Positions 1 to 8,738 are shown, counted from the stretch's first letter. The stretch: DNA of 49,685 nt from CAG-1138 sp964495385 (GCA_964495385.1 CAZBVO010000011.1:1-49685), one strand, 5' to 3'. Made by a program: numbers and translations. The notes: a model not told the origin generated them from the sequence alone.

Positions 1-1355
1 AGAAGGATGAAGCCGAGCACTGCTTTGACGACGTCCACGCCGTTGACGATGGCGTACATCGGCATAATAGGAAGGCTGGTGCAGCGAGCTATGACGAGGG
101 CGATAGGGAAGTTGACCAGCAGCACGAAGCCGCAGTCGTAAACGAAGGTGATAAGCGTTTTTCCGCCCGAACGGATGGTGAAATAGCAGCTGTGCAAGAA
201 GCTTTGCACCGGCATAAGTATGGCGGCGACTCGCAAAACGTCTCTGGCGACGGTTTTTGCGGCGTCGGTTGTGTTGTAGATTTTTGGGAACAGGTGGCTT
301 GTGGAGAACAGCAACACGGCCATCACTACGCCGACGGTCACGCTGAAAGCGATAAGTTTGCGGTCGGTTTCCTGCGCCTCGTCGAACCTGCCTTCGCCGA
401 GCATTTTGCCTATTATGATGCCGACGGCCGAGCCTAAAGCCATATACGTTATGTTGAACACGTTGACTATGGTGCTTGAAATGTTGTAGCCGGCAACTAC
501 GTCAAGTCCGCGCTGGCTGTAGCACTGTGCCAATGCGCTTACGCCTATAGCCCACAACGCTTCGTTGAGTATAAGGGGCGAACCTTTTTTCAAAATGTCC
601 GAAACCAGCTGTTTGTCAATTTCGAACAGGCGTGCAAAGGCGCCCTTTATAAACGGATATTTGTCGGTGTGGGTTGCGGTGTAAACAATAAGGATGGCAA
701 GTTCCACAAATCTCGATGCGACGGTTGCGATTGCCGCACCCTTGACGCCCAATACGGGTGCGCCGAATTTGCCGAATATCAAAATATAGTTTCCGATGCA
801 GTTCACTGCAACGGCGGCAAGCCCTGCCAACATCGGCAAAACGGTTTCCTCGGTTTCCCTCAACGTGCCGGCAAATGCCTGCGATATGGCATACGGAACC
901 ATGCCGATGAGCATGATTTTGATGTAGTCGATGCCGAATTCCAAGGTCAGCGCAAGGTCGCCTTCCTGGCTTCCGTCGTTTAGGTAAAGGCCGATAAGTT
1001 GCTCTTTAAACAGCGCAAAAACCGCTACGAACAGGGCAACTATCGCCGAGCAGGCAATAAGCTTGAAACGGAAAGTTTGCCTCACGCCGTCCACGTTTTG
1101 TTTGCCGTGAAATTGCGAGGTGAATATTCCGCCTGCCGCAACGGTTCCGAAAAGCACCAAATTGAAAACAAAAATCAATTGGTTGACTATTGCGACACCC
1201 GACATTTGCTCGGTGCCGATTTTGCCCACCATAATGTTGTCCAAAAGGCTGACGAAATTTGTTATGCCGTTTTGCAACATAATAGGCAAAGCTACGGCCA
1301 GAACGGTTTTGTAAAAGGCTTTGTCGCCCACATATTTTTTGACTAAACTTTTCAT
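1..1355 (-). CDS. MATE-family multidrug/cation antiporter, C-terminus cut by window edge
   Basis: Inner-membrane efflux protein of the MATE family, which exports drugs or metabolites in exchange for Na+ or H+. The protein starts MKSLVKKYVGDKAFYKTV and carries the family-typical early segment LPIMLQNGITNFVSLLDNIMVGKIGT, followed by many hydrophobic helices arranged as two related halves. 451 codons lie inside the window and MATE proteins are usually about 450-460 residues, so only the last few residues should be missing. The start at 1355 is chosen because AAAGGTG lies just upstream on the minus strand and a TTGCCA-17-TATTAT promoter precedes it. It is divergent from fhs. The substrate cannot be inferred from the sequence. 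Confidence 0.93.
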   Translation of the reverse strand, partial: MKSLVKKYVGDKAFYKTVLAVALPIMLQNGITNFVSLLDNIMVGKIGTEQMSGVAIVNQLIFVFNLVLFGTVAAGGIFTSQFHGKQNVDGVRQTFRFKLIACSAIVALFVAVFALFKEQLIGLYLNDGSQEGDLALTLEFGIDYIKIMLIGMVPYAISQAFAGTLRETEETVLPMLAGLAAVAVNCIGNYILIFGKFGAPVLGVKGAAIATVASRFVELAILIVYTATHTDKYPFIKGAFARLFEIDKQLVSDILKKGSPLILNEALWAIGVSALAQCYSQRGLDVVAGYNISSTIVNVFNITYMALGSAVGIIIGKMLGEGRFDEAQETDRKLIAFSVTVGVVMAVLLFSTSHLFPKIYNTTDAAKTVARDVLRVAAILMPVQSFLHSCYFTIRSGGKTLITFVYDCGFVLLVNFPIALVIARCTSLPIMPMYAIVNGVDVVKAVLGFIL

Positions 1356-1385
1356 GTTATCACCTTTGCTTCAGTAAACAGCAGG

Positions 1386-1414
1386 ATAATAGCATACAAA
1401 AATTTTTTTGGCAA
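1386..1414 (-). promoter_or_regulatory. sigma-A promoter of the MATE gene
   Basis: On the minus strand TTGCCA (1409-1414) and TATTAT (1386-1391) are separated by 17 bp, about 30 bp ahead of the MATE start codon. Confidence 0.6.
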
Positions 1415-1493
1415 CCAAAAAGCCTTGAAACCGCAAAAAAAGATAAATCTTTTTTCAAAATTTGTTCGGGCCGATACTCAAACTTGAAATTCG

Positions 1494-1522
1494 TTGATTT
1501 TTGAACGGAAATGTTGTATAAT
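1494..1522 (+). promoter_or_regulatory. sigma-A promoter of fhs
   Basis: TTGATT (1494-1499), 17-bp spacer, perfect TATAAT (1517-1522). The predicted RNA start near 1529 lies downstream of the earlier in-frame ATG at 1511, which rules that codon out as the translation start. Confidence 0.75.
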
Positions 1523-1549
1523 GACAAAAGAATTATGCGGAGGTCGGGA

Positions 1550-2995
1550 ATGAGAAGCGATATCGAAATTGCGCAAAGCGTACAACTTACACCCATAACC
1601 GAAATCGCCGCGCGTGCGGGAGTGCCTTCCGACACGCTCGAGCAGTACGGTCGTTATAAGGCAAAAATCGACTTATCGATGTTTGAAAAAACTCCCGACA
1701 GACAGGGCAAACTGGTTTTGGTTACCGCCATCACTCCGACGCCTGCGGGCGAAGGGAAAACCACAACCACGATAGGCCTTGCGGACGCACTGTCCTTGCT
1801 TGGCAAAAAAACGGTGGTTGCGCTTAGGGAGCCTTCGCTCGGTCCTGTGTTCGGCGTAAAGGGCGGAGCGGCCGGCGGCGGTATGGCGCAAGTGGTCCCG
1901 ATGGAGGACATCAACCTGCATTTTACCGGTGATTTTCACGCCATCGGTGCCGCAAACAATTTGCTTGCGGCAATGCTCGATAACCATATTTTCCAGGGGA
2001 ACGAACTCGGAATCGACACCGAAAGAATAACCTGGAAACGCTGTGTCGACATGAACGACAGACAGCTTCGCTTTGTCGAAGACGGCCTCGGCGGAGGGAA
2101 AAACGGAGTTCCTCGCCGCGACGGTTTCAATATTACCGTTGCCAGTGAAATAATGGCAATCTTGTGTTTAAGTACCTCATATACGGACTTAAAGTGCCGA
2201 TTAGGCAACATAATTGTCGGCTATAACTTTGACGGCAAACCCGTTACGGCAAGGGATTTGAAGGCAGACGGCGCCATGACCGTGCTTTTGAAGGATGCCT
2301 TAAAGCCGAATTTGGTTCAGACGTTGGAGGGGACTCCTGCGCTTGTTCACGGCGGTCCGTTTGCCAACATCGCACACGGTTGCAACAGCGTGCTTGCCAC
2401 AAAGGCCGCCATGCGCTTAGGCGATTACGCCATAACCGAAGCAGGCTTCGGCGCAGATCTCGGCGCAGAAAAGTTTTTGGACATAAAGTGTCGAATGACG
2501 GGCTTGCGGCCGTCGGCAGTGGTTGTGGTTGCAACGGTCAGGGCNNNNNNNNNNNNNNNNNNNNNNNNNNNNNNNNNNNNNNNNNNNNNNNNNNNNNNNN
2601 NNNNNNNNNNNNNNNNNNNNNNNNNNNNNNNNNNNNNNNNNNNNGAATGTTCCATTAAACAGAAGATAGAGGCGGTAGCCACCAAAATTTACGGCGGAGA
2701 CGGAGTGGTTTACACTGAGAATGCCGAAAAACAAATTGAGGTTTTGACCGCACAGGGCATGACGAATATGCCTGTTTGTATCGCAAAAACGCAATACAGT
2801 TTCAGTGACGACGCAACAAAACTCGGTGCACCGACCGGTTTCAAAATAACGGTAAGGGACGTCGTGGCCTCTGCCGGTGCGGGATTTTTGGTTGTTCTCA
2901 CGGGCAACGTGCTGACCATGCCGGGGCTTCCGAAACGACCTGCGGCCGAAAACGTTGATTTGGACGAAAACGGCGTAATCAAAGGACTGTTTTAA
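1550..2995 (+). CDS. fhs: Formate-tetrahydrofolate ligase, interrupted by an assembly gap
   Basis: Cytoplasmic enzyme making 10-formyl-tetrahydrofolate from formate, ATP and tetrahydrofolate; it feeds one-carbon units to purine, formyl-methionine and, in acetogens, acetyl-CoA synthesis. The family P-loop TPTPAGEGKTTTTIGLADAL is at residues 62-81, followed by the GPVFGVKGGAAGGG segment, and the C-terminus TGNVLTMPGLPKRPAA is also family-typical. The start at 1550 has GGAGG at 1539-1543. About 331 residues precede and 116 follow the 100-N run; the family is usually about 556 residues, so roughly 110 residues are missing although the gap stands for only 33. It is a single-gene unit with its own promoter and terminator. 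No other Wood-Ljungdahl genes are in the window. Confidence 0.95.
   Translation: MRSDIEIAQSVQLTPITEIAARAGVPSDTLEQYGRYKAKIDLSMFEKTPDRQGKLVLVTAITPTPAGEGKTTTTIGLADALSLLGKKTVVALREPSLGPVFGVKGGAAGGGMAQVVPMEDINLHFTGDFHAIGAANNLLAAMLDNHIFQGNELGIDTERITWKRCVDMNDRQLRFVEDGLGGGKNGVPRRDGFNITVASEIMAILCLSTSYTDLKCRLGNIIVGYNFDGKPVTARDLKADGAMTVLLKDALKPNLVQTLEGTPALVHGGPFANIAHGCNSVLATKAAMRLGDYAITEAGFGADLGAEKFLDIKCRMTGLRPSAVVVVATVRXXXXXXXXXXXXXXXXXXXXXXXXXXXXXXXXXXECSIKQKIEAVATKIYGGDGVVYTENAEKQIEVLTAQGMTNMPVCIAKTQYSFSDDATKLGAPTGFKITVRDVVASAGAGFLVVLTGNVLTMPGLPKRPAAENVDLDENGVIKGLF
2545..2644. other. Assembly gap (100 N) inside fhs
   Basis: Exactly 100 unknown bases. Comparison with the usual length of the family suggests about 330 bp are really missing, so the length is a placeholder and the reading frame across it is not meaningful. 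Confidence 0.95.
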
Positions 2996-3029
2996 CACAA
3001 AGCAAAATAATTCTGAACAAAATTTAAAA

Positions 3030-3077
3030 GCATCTTTGTCTGTTTCTAATAAAAACAGAACCGAAGGTGCTTTTTTT
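3030..3077 (+). terminator. Terminator after fhs
   Basis: Long hairpin whose outer arms GCATCTTTG and CGAAGGTGC pair with G-U wobbles and whose inner arms TCTGTTT/AAACAGA pair perfectly, followed by seven T. The next ribosome site AAGGAG begins directly after the T run. Confidence 0.75.
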
Positions 3078-3088
3078 AAGGAGTAGAA

Positions 3089-3814
3089 ATGGACGGACAA
3101 AAACAAAAAATAAAATTTCCGATGGAGGCGGCTTATGCTGTCGGACAGGTGACGATTGCTTTCGGAACGGCACTTTTGACAAGGGCCAATTTCGGCATGA
3201 GTATGGTGGTTGCGCCTGCATATTTGGTTTATTTGAAACTGGGGGAGACGTGGAGCTGGTTCAGTTTCGGGCTGGCCGAATATTTGTTCCAGGCGATACT
3301 GTTGGCGTTGACTGCGCTTGTGATCGGAAAATTTAAGAAAAAATATTTGTTTTCGGTTGTGTCGGTGATCATTTACGGCATATTGCTCGATTTAAGCATG
3401 GCGGTGGTTGCCTATATCCCCTCAGATACGATATGGTGGAGGCTGGGAATATTTGCCGTCGGAAGCGTAATCGTTGCCGCGGGCGTCGCTTTTATGTTCA
3501 ATACATATCTTTCGCCCGAAGTTTACGAGCTGGCCGTCAAGGAACTGGCCGAAAAATTCGGCTCGGAAGTGGGCAAAACAAAGTGGATTTACGATTTGTC
3601 GAGTCTTGCGCTTGCGGTGATTCTCGGATTTGTACTGTTCGGATTCGGCAAGTTTGTCAGCGTCGGCTACGGAACCTTGGTAAACGCCTTGACAAACGGA
3701 CCTATGATAACGCTGTTCAACAAACTTTACGCCAAACGTTTCGAGTTTGTCAGAAAGGTGGGGAAAGCGCCCGAAGTCGCCACTGCGGAAAATTCCGAAA
3801 ACGAAGCGGAATAG
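3089..3814 (+). CDS. DUF6198/YczE-like polytopic membrane protein
   Basis: Membrane protein of 241 residues with about five or six hydrophobic segments. Its start, with AFGTALLTRANFGMSMVVAP followed by AYLVYL and later FSFGLAEYLFQ, matches my memory of the DUF6198 group related to YczE/YitT-type proteins, whose function is unknown. The C-terminus is charged and ends in an acidic tail, probably cytoplasmic. AAGGAG lies 6 bp before the ATG. It follows the fhs terminator with no clear promoter of its own, so it may be read from fhs by leak-through, and it ends at a bidirectional terminator shared with the opposing PTS-like gene. Confidence 0.7.
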   Translation: MDGQKQKIKFPMEAAYAVGQVTIAFGTALLTRANFGMSMVVAPAYLVYLKLGETWSWFSFGLAEYLFQAILLALTALVIGKFKKKYLFSVVSVIIYGILLDLSMAVVAYIPSDTIWWRLGIFAVGSVIVAAGVAFMFNTYLSPEVYELAVKELAEKFGSEVGKTKWIYDLSSLALAVILGFVLFGFGKFVSVGYGTLVNALTNGPMITLFNKLYAKRFEFVRKVGKAPEVATAENSENEAE

Positions 3815-3843
3815 ACAATATAAAACATAATAAAACCAATTTA

Positions 3844-3872
3844 AAAACCGTGCTTTTTCGGCACGGTTTTTT
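3844..3872. terminator. Bidirectional terminator between convergent genes
   Basis: AAAACCGTGC and GCACGGTTTT form a perfect 10-bp stem around a 7-base loop. A-tracts and T-tracts on both sides let it serve the plus-strand DUF6198 gene and the minus-strand PTS-like gene. Confidence 0.85.
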
Positions 3873-3895
3873 GTTTACGTTTTTAGCGGTTGTTT

Positions 3896-5017
3896 TTAGA
3901 TTTCGAGCTTCATGTCGCCCTCGAGAATCCAGCCTTTTTTGCGCATTATTTCCGAAATTAAGATATTGAGCGCCGCAGGCAAAACGAACATCAGCAAAAT
4001 TATGCCCGCTATGCCCAATGCTCCGGAGGTGTATTTGAACAAATCAAACACGCCCACGAGTCCGCTTGTACCCATACCGCCACCTGCCTGTCCGCACTGC
4101 AGTTTGAATACGCAGGTTGAAAGAGGGCCGCAGATTGCACTCGAAATTATCATAGGCAGCATGATGATCGGTTTTTTCATGATGTTCGGAATTTGAAGCA
4201 TACTGGTGCCGATTCCTTGCGAAACGAGGCCGCCGACGCCGTTTTCTCTAAAGGATGCCACGGCAAAGCCAACCATATGGCATGCGCATCCCACGGTTGC
4301 CGCACCGCCTGCAAGAAGCATTGCGTTGTATTCGACCGAACCTATCGGGGCACTTGTCAGCACCGGACTTGCAACGGCCACCCAGATGGCGGCGGACGAT
4401 GTCGGCATGGTGAGCAAAATTCCCATAACGACGGATACGACGATGCCCATGACGAAAGGAACCGCATCGGTTGCCAACGCTATCAGCGAACCGAGTTGGT
4501 TGATAAGCCAAATAAACGGATAGGAAACAAACACTCCTCCGAACGACAGCAACATCGAGCCCAGCGGAATAAGAATTATGTCCAGCTTGGTTTTTCCGGC
4601 ATAAAGCGACACGATTTCAACCACCAGCATCGTAACGACGTACGAGCCGATAGGGTTTCCCGGTGCGCCGAACGTCAGCGAAGTAAATTCCGCGCCTGCC
4701 CCTACGATAAGTTTGTCGGCAAAGGCACCCACAAAGCCCGCAACGGTCGCCGAAAAGACGAGAAGTTTGTTTTTGCCGAGTGCGTGAGCTATGCCTACGC
4801 CTATGCCTGCGCCCATCAGCGATTTTGCGATGTTTGCGATAAAAAGCAGGGTTTTGCCGACGTAGTTGTCTCCGATCCAGCCCGCGATTTGAGCGAGAAT
4901 CGTGCCGGCAATCAACGTTACGAACAGCCCTTGAGCCATGCCCGAAAATGCGTCGATAAAATATCTTTTTGCAAGTTTTTTGACAATTTCTTTAAAAGAT
5001 TTGTTTGTTTCTTCCAC
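3896..5017 (-). CDS. PfoR-like PTS IIC membrane protein (PTS_EIIC_2 type)
   Basis: Polytopic membrane protein of 373 residues resembling the PTS_EIIC_2/PfoR family: an N-terminal amphipathic stretch, then FIDAFSGMAQGLFVTLIAGTI, a glycine-rich GAGIGVGIAHALG loop, the GAPGNPIGSY segment and a C-terminal hydrophobic half. Members are annotated as sugar permeases or as regulators such as clostridial PfoR; transport is unproven. GTG at 5017 is taken as the start because GGAGG lies 7 bp upstream, and because the promoter -10 box at 5047-5052 covers the longer alternative start at 5056. No EIIA, EIIB, HPr or sugar-catabolic gene is adjacent, so its partners must be elsewhere or it has a non-PTS role. 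Confidence 0.75.
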   Translation of the reverse strand: MEETNKSFKEIVKKLAKRYFIDAFSGMAQGLFVTLIAGTILAQIAGWIGDNYVGKTLLFIANIAKSLMGAGIGVGIAHALGKNKLLVFSATVAGFVGAFADKLIVGAGAEFTSLTFGAPGNPIGSYVVTMLVVEIVSLYAGKTKLDIILIPLGSMLLSFGGVFVSYPFIWLINQLGSLIALATDAVPFVMGIVVSVVMGILLTMPTSSAAIWVAVASPVLTSAPIGSVEYNAMLLAGGAATVGCACHMVGFAVASFRENGVGGLVSQGIGTSMLQIPNIMKKPIIMLPMIISSAICGPLSTCVFKLQCGQAGGGMGTSGLVGVFDLFKYTSGALGIAGIILLMFVLPAALNILISEIMRKKGWILEGDMKLEI

Positions 5018-5046
5018 CTTGATGCCTCCGAAACGTTTATGAGTTA

Positions 5047-5075
5047 ACTTTAACACAAATTATTTCTCCCGTCAA
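5047..5075 (-). promoter_or_regulatory. Promoter of the PTS IIC-like gene
   Basis: On the minus strand TTGACG (5070-5075), 17-bp spacer, TAAAGT (5047-5052). It supports the shorter GTG start at 5017. Confidence 0.55.
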
Positions 5076-5177
5076 CAAATGGGGCAGAGTTGTCGTTTTG
5101 ATTGGGTTTATTTTGCAAAAATAGGCTTTTCGGCTTCAAAAAAAACCTGTCCGACAAAAAGAAAAATAAAATAATGC

Positions 5178-5207
5178 TTGATTTTCAAAGTACGGACATG
5201 TTAAAAT
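5178..5207 (+). promoter_or_regulatory. Promoter of the transketolase operon
   Basis: TTGATT (5178-5183), 18-bp spacer, TAAAAT (5202-5207), about 70 bp before the start codon. The rest of the 5018-5282 interval is AT-rich and shows no other clear element. Confidence 0.5.
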
Positions 5208-5282
5208 AAATGTAATTTGATGCGTTAGAGTGCGCATAAGATTAAAAAATGACAAAAACCATAAATCAGGAGGAAAATTTCT

Positions 5283-6152
5283 ATGGCTTTGACAAAACAA
5301 GAATGGGTTGCTTTAGAGAATAGGGCCGCAGACCTGCGTTCTCTATGCGCCGACACTATCTTCTGGGCCGGCAGCGGCCACTTGGGCGGCAGCTTCAGCG
5401 CAGCGGATTTGTTGACGATTCTGTACTACAAGTACATGAATTTCGATCCGAAGCACTATGATGATCCGGACCGTGACAGAATGATCGTTTCCAAGGGCCA
5501 CATCGGCGTTATTCTCGCTCCGTTGTTCGCTCAGATGGGACTTATCGACAAGGAAGACCTCAAAACCTTCAACCTCACCGGAAGCAAACTCGGCATTCAC
5601 CTCGACAGCAACAAGGTCAAGGGCCTCGACACTTCCACGGGTTCGTTGGGACACGGCTCCGCAATGGCTTTGGGCCTCGCTCTCGCAGCAAGAGTTAAAG
5701 GCAAGGATTACAAAACCTTCCTCATCCTCGGCGACGGCGAATGCGACGAAGGTTCCGTATGGGAAGCAGCAATGGCTACCGCAAGCTACAATGCAACCAA
5801 CCTTATCACCATCGTTGACCGCAACCACAACATGATCGACGGCAACACCGAAGACGTTATGAAACTCGAACCGTTTGCCGACAAATGGACCGCTTTCGGT
5901 TTCGACACCATCGTTGTAGACGGCCACAACATGAACGCTTTGTCCGATGCCATCGAACACGCTTTGCAGGCTAAGGATAAACCTGTTTGCATCATCGCAG
6001 ACACCATCAAAGGTTGCGGCGCAAGCTTTGCTGCCGACAACTATAAATGGCACTACGGCGCACTTGACCAAGCCAAATACGACACCGTCAAGGCAGACAT
6101 CGAAAAGATGCGCGCAGAACGTATTGCAAGAGCAGAAAAGGAGGGTAAATAA
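5283..6152 (+). CDS. Transketolase, N-terminal (TPP-binding) subunit
   Basis: First half of a split transketolase, which moves two-carbon ketol units between sugar phosphates in the pentose phosphate pathway. The thiamine diphosphate motif runs from GDGECDEGS (GDG at residues 150-152) to LITIVDRNHNMIDG, and GHLGGSFSAADLLTILYY near the start matches transketolases. The 289 residues are full length for the split N-subunit. AGGAGG precedes the ATG. The C-terminal subunit follows after 2 bp, so the two chains are made together. Codon use is strongly biased, as expected for an abundant glycolytic-type enzyme. Confidence 0.95.
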   Translation: MALTKQEWVALENRAADLRSLCADTIFWAGSGHLGGSFSAADLLTILYYKYMNFDPKHYDDPDRDRMIVSKGHIGVILAPLFAQMGLIDKEDLKTFNLTGSKLGIHLDSNKVKGLDTSTGSLGHGSAMALGLALAARVKGKDYKTFLILGDGECDEGSVWEAAMATASYNATNLITIVDRNHNMIDGNTEDVMKLEPFADKWTAFGFDTIVVDGHNMNALSDAIEHALQAKDKPVCIIADTIKGCGASFAADNYKWHYGALDQAKYDTVKADIEKMRAERIARAEKEGK

Positions 6153-6154
6153 TT

Positions 6155-7213
6155 ATGGCAGGCGGATTTTCTTATACAACCGATCAAACCACCAAACTCG
6201 CAACGGCTGAAATTTACGGCAAAACGCTTGTAGAACTTGGTGAAGAAAACCCTAACGTCGTCGCTTTGACGGCAGACCTTGCAGGATCCACAAAAATCGG
6301 CGATTTCAAAAACAAATTCCCTGAGAGATTCTTCAACGTAGGTATTGCAGAGCAAAACCTTATCGGTATTGCGGCAGGTATGGCAAAAGGCGGACTTATT
6401 CCGTTTGCTTCTTCCTTCAGCGTATTCACCTCTTTGAGAGCTTTGGATCAGGTACACACCGACGTTTGCTATCAAAACGTAAACGTTAAAATCATCGGCA
6501 CCCACGGCGGCACTTCGTTCGGTCAGGCAGGTTCTACTCACCACGCTATCGAAGACTTCGCTGCAGTTCGCGGCCTTGTCAACATGACTCTTATTTGCCC
6601 GGCAGACGGCATCGAAACCGGTTTAGCAGTTCGTGCGGCTGCAAACACCCCGGGCCCGTTCTATATTCGTATTAACCGCGGTTTCGACCTCGTTGTTTAC
6701 AACGATGCCAACTACGGCTTCGAAGTAGGCAAAGCAGTTGAAATGGTTGACGGCAAAGACATCACCATCATTGCTTGCGGTTCCTGCGTATATCAGGCAG
6801 TTCAGGCGGCAACGGCATTGAAGGCTGACTACAACATTTCCGCAAGAGTGCTTAACATGCACACAATCAAACCTATCGACAAAGACGCCATCTTGAAGGC
6901 AGCCAAAGAAACCGGCCGCATCATCACCGTAGAAGACCACAGCGTCATCGGCGGTTTGGGAAGCGCAGTAGCAGAAGTTCTCTGCGAATCCGGCGTTCCT
7001 TGCACTTTCAAACGTTTGGGCTTGCAAGACAAATTCAGTGCTATCGGACTTCATGAAGACCTTATGGCTATGCATGAAATCGATCAGGAAGGCATTGTCA
7101 AAAACGCTCGCGACCTTATGGAAAAGGCTATTCAGCAACAAGCAGCCGCAGCAGGTATGGATCTTTCCAAATTCAGCTTCGGAAGCAAAGACGATTGGAC
7201 TGACGAGGTGTAA
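6155..7213 (+). CDS. Transketolase, C-terminal subunit
   Basis: Second half of the split transketolase: the pyrimidine-binding domain followed by the transketolase C-terminal domain. The segment GIAEQNLIGIAAGMAKGG carries the glutamate that activates thiamine diphosphate, and GTHGGTSFGQAGSTHHAIED is also characteristic. At 352 residues it is slightly longer than many such subunits because of a tail after MEKAIQQQAAAAG. The ribosome site AAGGAGGG overlaps the end of the N-subunit gene. It is the middle gene of a three-gene unit with the SCP2-like gene 5 bp downstream. Confidence 0.95.
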   Translation: MAGGFSYTTDQTTKLATAEIYGKTLVELGEENPNVVALTADLAGSTKIGDFKNKFPERFFNVGIAEQNLIGIAAGMAKGGLIPFASSFSVFTSLRALDQVHTDVCYQNVNVKIIGTHGGTSFGQAGSTHHAIEDFAAVRGLVNMTLICPADGIETGLAVRAAANTPGPFYIRINRGFDLVVYNDANYGFEVGKAVEMVDGKDITIIACGSCVYQAVQAATALKADYNISARVLNMHTIKPIDKDAILKAAKETGRIITVEDHSVIGGLGSAVAEVLCESGVPCTFKRLGLQDKFSAIGLHEDLMAMHEIDQEGIVKNARDLMEKAIQQQAAAAGMDLSKFSFGSKDDWTDEV

Positions 7214-7218
7214 AAATT

Positions 7219-8061
7219 ATGGCTAAAGAAGTAAAACTTTCTCAAGATGATTTCTATGCGGCAAGAGTGTTCTTCAACGCTGCATTACCGCTTCTGAAGG
7301 TCATTGCGGAAAACGAACCTAAATACAGCCAGAAATTTGCAGGAAAATCTTTCGTATTTCAAGTAAGCGCAAAATGCGACCAGGTCGAAGGCGGCGTTAT
7401 GGGCACGCACTTCGTGGTCGAGGACGGCAAGTGGACCACCCATATCGGCAAAATCCACGAGTCTCCGGACGTTGAATTCGCATTCCCTGACCTTAAGAAG
7501 TTTATTATTTTCTTCGCAGGCAAGGGCATGCCGCTTCCTAAAATCAAAGGTTTGACCAAACTTGGCATTTTGGTTCCGGTTCTGTTGACTCTTCTGAGGA
7601 TGGCCGGCCTTCTGCAGGCAACCGAAATTCCTAAAAAGACCGAAGATCAGGAAATGCTGGTTAAACTGTATTTCTATCTTCTCGTAAACGCAATGAGCCA
7701 GCTCAACAAGGCCGGACATCCGGACTTCAGGGCTGTCACCGAAAAATCGCCTGACCGTTGCTATGCGCTTAAAGTTCAAGGCTATCCTGAACTTCAAAGC
7801 TACCTGAGAATGAAACAGGGCAACACCAAAGGCGGCAGAGGCGAATATCCTCGTTGCAAACCGTTCCTCACCATGGTATTTGACAATCCTGTCCACGCTC
7901 TCGGCATTTTGATGAGCAAGGAAGACATGATGGACTTCATGATGAAGGGATTCCTCGTCATCGACGGCGCTCCGGAATTCGGACTTGTTATCGGTGATTT
8001 GATGTTCAAAGTTGCTTACTATGCACTCGGTCAGTACCTTGATGCAGAAAAAGCAAAATAA
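7219..8061 (+). CDS. SCP2-like (sterol-carrier fold) protein in the transketolase operon
   Basis: Cytoplasmic protein of 280 residues without signal peptide or clear membrane helices. Residues about 45-115, with VVEDGKWTTHIGKIHESPDV then FAFPDLKKFIIFFAGKGM, resemble the SCP2 sterol-transfer fold, which holds lipids or other hydrophobic ligands. A second part around residues 190-270 (PFLTMVFDNPVHALGILMSK, then GAPEFGLVIGDLMFKV) may belong to the same fold. The family match is from memory and the ligand is unknown. GAGGTG overlapping the transketolase stop codon serves as ribosome site. Codon bias matches the transketolase genes, so it is probably made in similar amounts. A functional link to transketolase is inference from the operon only. 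Confidence 0.7.
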   Translation: MAKEVKLSQDDFYAARVFFNAALPLLKVIAENEPKYSQKFAGKSFVFQVSAKCDQVEGGVMGTHFVVEDGKWTTHIGKIHESPDVEFAFPDLKKFIIFFAGKGMPLPKIKGLTKLGILVPVLLTLLRMAGLLQATEIPKKTEDQEMLVKLYFYLLVNAMSQLNKAGHPDFRAVTEKSPDRCYALKVQGYPELQSYLRMKQGNTKGGRGEYPRCKPFLTMVFDNPVHALGILMSKEDMMDFMMKGFLVIDGAPEFGLVIGDLMFKVAYYALGQYLDAEKAK

Positions 8062-8074
8062 TAACTAAAAACAT

Positions 8075-8116
8075 ACTTAAATCGGGGGTTTTGAAATATA
8101 AACCCCCATTTTAAGT
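8075..8116 (+). terminator. Terminator of the transketolase operon
   Basis: Two 17-base arms (8075-8091 and 8100-8116) pair except at two adjacent positions. The GC core is GGGGGTTT/AAACCCCC, followed by ATTTTAAGT. The near-symmetry means it could act in both directions. Confidence 0.8.
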
Positions 8117-8132
8117 AAAAAAGGAAAAATCT

Positions 8133-8738
8133 ATGTTAAAATTTTTGTCGGCTGGTAAGGTCGACGTCGTCATGCTTGTTTTGTTCGGCGTGATGGCGGT
8201 TATGCTTATTGTGGTTTATTTTAAAAACCGTTCGGCCTCGGGCGACGGCAACATCGAATATGCCAAACGCCTTGTGGACGAGGGAAATTTCGTGAAGGCT
8301 CGCACAAAGCTTGCGGCCGCACTTAAAAATCCGCGTTTCAAAAAATATCAGCTTTCCGACGTGTACGACGCACTAAGTGCCGTCGAATTTAAGCTCGGCA
8401 ATTTTGAACAGGCGGAAAAATATGCCAACGACGCACTTGCCAGAAACAGCGTCGATTGCGAGGCGCTTGTTATGCTGGGACGAATTTGCAGCGAAAAGGG
8501 ACAGTCGCAGGAGGCAATCGAGTTTTTTGAAAAGGCGGTTTCAATAAAAGAAAGTGCCGACACCTACATTTTGATTGCCATGGAATACGCCCGTCTTGCC
8601 GACCCGAAAGCGGCAAACATCGCGGTAAACGGCGCTCAGAGGTTAAAATATCCGAAAATAAGAGAAATCCGAAAAGAAATAAAGCGCATTGTTATGCAAC
8701 GAGGCAAAAATGCCGACGAAATTTCGGAGGATGAATAG
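8133..8738 (+). CDS. Membrane-anchored TPR-repeat protein
   Basis: 201 residues. One N-terminal transmembrane helix (about residues 10-29, VVMLVLFGVMAVMLIVVYF) is followed by a cytoplasmic or surface-exposed helical repeat region. Repeats are visible as the pairs YAKRLVDEGNFVKARTKLAA, VEFKLGNFEQAEKYANDALA and ICSEKGQSQEAIEFFEKAVS, each with the TPR pattern of small residues at the helix contacts. TPR domains bind partner proteins; no partner is evident. It is probably co-transcribed with the dehydrogenase gene, whose start codon follows its stop codon directly. The tail is charged and ends DEISEDE. Confidence 0.75.
   Translation: MLKFLSAGKVDVVMLVLFGVMAVMLIVVYFKNRSASGDGNIEYAKRLVDEGNFVKARTKLAAALKNPRFKKYQLSDVYDALSAVEFKLGNFEQAEKYANDALARNSVDCEALVMLGRICSEKGQSQEAIEFFEKAVSIKESADTYILIAMEYARLADPKAANIAVNGAQRLKYPKIREIRKEIKRIVMQRGKNADEISEDE

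Noticed and set aside
1435..1455. AT-only hairpin AAAAAAGAT/ATCTTTTTT between the MATE gene and fhs
   Set aside because: It has no GC core and lies between divergent promoters where no terminator is needed; probably chance in AT-rich DNA.
1511..1549. Upstream start of fhs at 1511
   Set aside because: The promoter -10 box at 1517-1522 lies inside this extension, so it would not be in the mRNA.
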